From positions 124,001 through 188,000 of the forward strand of contig NZ_JAIUDQ010000005.1 of the NCBI RefSeq assembly GCF_020164435.1: 64,000 nucleotides of DNA, given 5' to 3'. The notes under the pieces were generated by a model. That model saw only the letters and a program-made list of their open reading frames with translations, had not been told where the DNA came from and made no database searches. Shown here in pieces: positions 62,612 to 64,000 of the stretch. This DNA is from Phyllobacterium lublinensis (GTDB taxonomy: Bacteria; Pseudomonadota; Alphaproteobacteria; Rhizobiales; Rhizobiaceae). How positions within the stretch are numbered: the first letter of the stretch is position 1; every line of letters starts with the position of its first letter. A program made the translations under genes and the position numbers.

Positions 62612-62861
62612 GGCGATGCGTGTTCGAGCTTTGAACAGATTGGCCGTGGCTTTGCTCCTGCCCTGCATTGCCATAACGTCCAGCTGTGGCGCGATGCGAT
62701 GGATGAGCGAGAAGCCGGCCCGGACATCCAGCTGTTCCGGATGGAACAAAATTCGCATCAAGCCGGAGACGGCAGTCTATCTGGTCAAGAACGACTTCTC
62801 AGCCGGTATTGATATCGACTCGCACAATCTCAACGGCCAGAACAATGGCTGCTGGAAATAG
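62601..62861 (+). CDS. Small prophage-like lipoprotein
   Basis: About 86 residues, with start at ATG 62601 (or 62616). A hydrophobic N-terminus (LNRLAVALLLPCIAITSSCG) with a possible lipobox cysteine precedes a short mature domain starting SSCSGWNKIRIKPETAVYLVKND and ending GQNNGCWK. The C-terminal CSGW...I/VY-D...ND...GCW layout resembles small phage-encoded (Rz1-like or post-holin) proteins in Rhizobiales, from memory. It may be a domesticated prophage remnant; no other phage gene is near. It overlaps the ABM gene by 11 bp. Confidence 0.6.
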   Translation: MMIEAMRVRALNRLAVALLLPCIAITSSCGAMRWMSEKPARTSSCSGWNKIRIKPETAVYLVKNDFSAGIDIDSHNLNGQNNGCWK

Positions 62862-62939
62862 GCCGGCATCCAAAATCGGGAACCAAACGCCATAGCCGAC
62901 GTTCCACCTTTCTCATGCAAATGGAAAGGAACTTTGAAA

Positions 62940-63248
62940 ATGGCATTGGATGTATCGAAAGTGCGCGAGTCGGTGGAAGTTGGTTTGGAGAGCCAGATCG
63001 CAAGCCTGCGCGAGGAGCTTTCCGCGATCAGCAAGTCCCTTGCCGACCAGGGATTTGAAGTTCCCGATAGTGCAAGGTCCGCCTATAACAGCGCCAGGCG
63101 CCAGAGCCGGAAGGCCGCCCGCTTTGTGGGCGATGAAGCCCAACTGGCTGCGGACAAAGCCAGGGAGCATCCGCTTGCCACGGTTGCCATCATCTCCGCA
63201 ATCGCTGGTATCGGGCTGCTTGCCAGCATGGGTGCTTACCGGCGTTAA
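62940..63248 (+). CDS. DUF883/ElaB-YqjD-like membrane-anchored protein
   Basis: A 102-residue protein with a long charged N-terminal helix (VRESVEVGLESQIASLREELSAISKSL), a basic linker (YNSARRQSRKAARFVGD) and a C-terminal membrane anchor (LATVAIISAIAGIGLLASMGAYRR). This matches the ElaB/YqjD/DUF883 type, whose E. coli members bind ribosomes at the membrane in stationary phase. ATG at 62940 is preceded by AAAGGAACTTTGAAA. A terminator lies about 110 bp after it. Confidence 0.8.
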   Translation: MALDVSKVRESVEVGLESQIASLREELSAISKSLADQGFEVPDSARSAYNSARRQSRKAARFVGDEAQLAADKAREHPLATVAIISAIAGIGLLASMGAYRR

Positions 63249-63553
63249 TGGCGCTGCCCTTGAATTCGGTCGAGCGCAACCCTATCTGGGTATCAGAAAT
63301 TCGTTTCCGCTTTTGACCACGGATGTACTGGCACTGGCGTCGAGGCGAATTCGGAAAGGTCGGGAATTCCCGGCCTTTTTTGTTGCGCATAGCACACATT
63401 GCCGAACGCAAGTGTTCCCATGGGCCCTCTCCGGTTGCTTTCAGGGGCTTGAACGGTCTAAGAAGAGTTCACTGTCGGCCTGATCAAACCCAGTCAGGTC
63501 ACGTGCGGGATTATCTGCACTGCAGAGCGCAGATGTTGAGAGTGAGTGCCTGA
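63249..63553. other. Intergenic region containing one terminator
   Basis: 305 bp between the DUF883-like gene and the second 81-residue membrane protein. It holds the intrinsic terminator at 63356-63381 listed separately. No other supported element. Confidence 0.4.
63356..63381 (+). terminator. Rho-independent terminator
   Basis: AAGGTCGGG-AATT-CCCGGCCTT forms a 9-bp stem (one G-T pair) with a 4-nt loop, followed by a run of T (TTTTTT in total). It is about 110 bp downstream of the DUF883-like stop; the distance leaves room for a short untranslated RNA. Confidence 0.85.
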
Positions 63554-63799
63554 ATGGACAATTTTGAGAAGTACGCCCTGGCCCTGATGGTCGTATTCGG
63601 GGCCCTTATCATCGGCGGCCTGATGGCCGTCCATATTGCTTGGGAACACAAGGCGGGCTTTCTCTATGCGCTGGGTGCAGCGGTTGTTGTCTGGGTGGCA
63701 GGGTTTGCCGTCCTTTTCGACAAGCCGCGCCTCTATGGTTTGCTGCTCCTGATGGCATCCGCTCTCATCACAGCTTCTGTGGTTGTTCTCGTCCGCTGA
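63554..63799 (+). CDS. Small membrane protein, paralog B
   Basis: An 81-residue protein: MDNFEKYALALMVVFGALII, then GGLMAVHIAWEHKAGFLYAL, two further hydrophobic segments and the FDKPRLYGLLLL loop. It is a paralog of the gene at 59365-59610 (same length, about half the residues identical). ATG at 63554 with GAGAGTGAG upstream. Position just before rirA may be fortuitous. Family unknown to me. Confidence 0.75.
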   Translation: MDNFEKYALALMVVFGALIIGGLMAVHIAWEHKAGFLYALGAAVVVWVAGFAVLFDKPRLYGLLLLMASALITASVVVLVR

Positions 63800-63830
63800 C
63801 CCGCTTATTCACCGGTGAGCATGGGCATTA

Positions 63831-63855
63831 AAATATGAAAGCGTATTTCATATTT
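63831..63855. promoter_or_regulatory. Perfect palindrome with IRO motif upstream of rirA
   Basis: AAATATGAAA (63831-63840) and TTTCATATTT (63846-63855) are exact reverse complements around a 5-bp centre. The core TGA-N9-TCA (63836-63850) equals the published iron-responsive operator (IRO) layout bound by RirA in rhizobia. Autoregulation is therefore likely. The sequence match is seen; binding is inferred. Confidence 0.7.
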
Positions 63856-63870
63856 ATCCGTTTACATTAT

Positions 63871-63887
63871 CAAGAATAATTCTAAAC
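63871..63887. promoter_or_regulatory. ICE-like (Irr) box upstream of rirA
   Basis: TCAAGAATAATTCTAAA matches the iron-control element pattern TTTAGAA-N3-TTCTAAA at 12 of 14 defined positions, with a perfect inner AGAAT-A-ATTCT palindrome (63873-63883). It lies about 55 bp before the rirA start. This is the type of site bound by Irr in alphaproteobacteria. Exact base positions may be off by one. Confidence 0.6.
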
Positions 63888-63940
63888 TGCGCTCCACATT
63901 GAACGTGCATGCCCGATATCGGGTTGAAAGAGATATTCCC

Positions 63941-64000
63941 ATGCGACTGACACGACAGACCAATTATGCCATTCGGATTCTGATGTATTGCGCAGCCAAT
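63941..64000 (+). CDS. rirA: Rrf2-family regulator, probably RirA (3'-truncated by window edge)
   Basis: Only the first 20 residues are visible: MRLTRQTNYAIRILMYCAAN. This is the winged-helix N-terminus of Rrf2-family iron-sulfur regulators and matches rhizobial RirA very closely (MRLTKQTNYAVRMLMYCAAN from memory). RirA senses iron as an Fe-S cluster and represses iron uptake in iron-replete cells. Two upstream boxes (IRO-like and ICE-like) support the assignment over NsrR or IscR. AAAGAGATATTCCC precedes the ATG. The rest lies outside the window. Confidence 0.72.
   Translation, partial: MRLTRQTNYAIRILMYCAAN

Overview
This window looks like chromosomal DNA of an alphaproteobacterium of the order Hyphomicrobiales (Rhizobiales), most likely near Phyllobacteriaceae/Brucellaceae. 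The reasons are gene order and protein type: pdhA-pdhB(with its own lipoyl domain)-pdhC-SGNH hydrolase-lpd-lipA-coq10; cinA-ispDF fused; dusB-ntrB-ntrC; ntrY-ntrX; hfq-hflX-mazG; rlpA-dac-tmk-holB-metG-tatD-MBL; an alphaproteobacterial porin; and the start of a RirA-type iron regulator at the right edge. Genus assignment is inference.

Layout. 1-8.2 kb (+): pyruvate dehydrogenase complex and lipoate synthase operon with small membrane proteins, a Coq10-type START protein and a GNAT acetyltransferase. 8.2-9.9 kb (-): CinA-family amidase and bifunctional IspDF (MEP isoprenoid pathway). 10.1-19.9 kb: dusB and the two nitrogen two-component systems NtrBC and NtrYX, separated by three accessory genes (YfbU-like, DUF1993, a diguanylate cyclase). 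20-24.5 kb (+): an MBL hydrolase, a lactonase, a D-amino-acid aminotransferase, hfq and hflX. 24.7-35.8 kb: mostly minus-strand housekeeping (mazG, RidA, ybaK, tatD, metG, holB, tmk, dac, rlpA) interrupted by a divergent TetR regulator with a triple operator and by a VapBC-like toxin-antitoxin pair with a highly symmetric operator. A tRNA-Ser lies at 36.1 kb.

36.4-44.7 kb is the most distinctive locus: an aspartate aminotransferase/4-decarboxylase (AspD) diverges from two 563-residue AspT-type antiporters that flank a 903-residue PLP decarboxylase of the Orn/Lys/Arg family. This reads as two coupled decarboxylation/antiport cycles that would consume protons, with the second AspT apparently recruited for a basic amino acid. 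Function here is inferred.

44.8-64 kb is accessory: MarC, a porin, many small hypothetical and membrane proteins, a sulfotransferase, a lytic transglycosylase lipoprotein, OsmC, a TPR protein, an ECF sigma/anti-sigma pair, an alpha/beta hydrolase, an autotransporter, a flavin reductase, a host-attachment protein, an ABM monooxygenase, a DUF883-like protein and two 81-residue paralogous membrane proteins. It ends in a promoter with both an IRO-like and an ICE-like box before rirA.

Other points of interest: a penicillin-binding-type carboxypeptidase that has lost its nucleophile serine and KTG lysine; a 116-bp inverted-repeat element; and NtrX without the GAFTGA loop. All calls are from reading the sequence; no database search was run.
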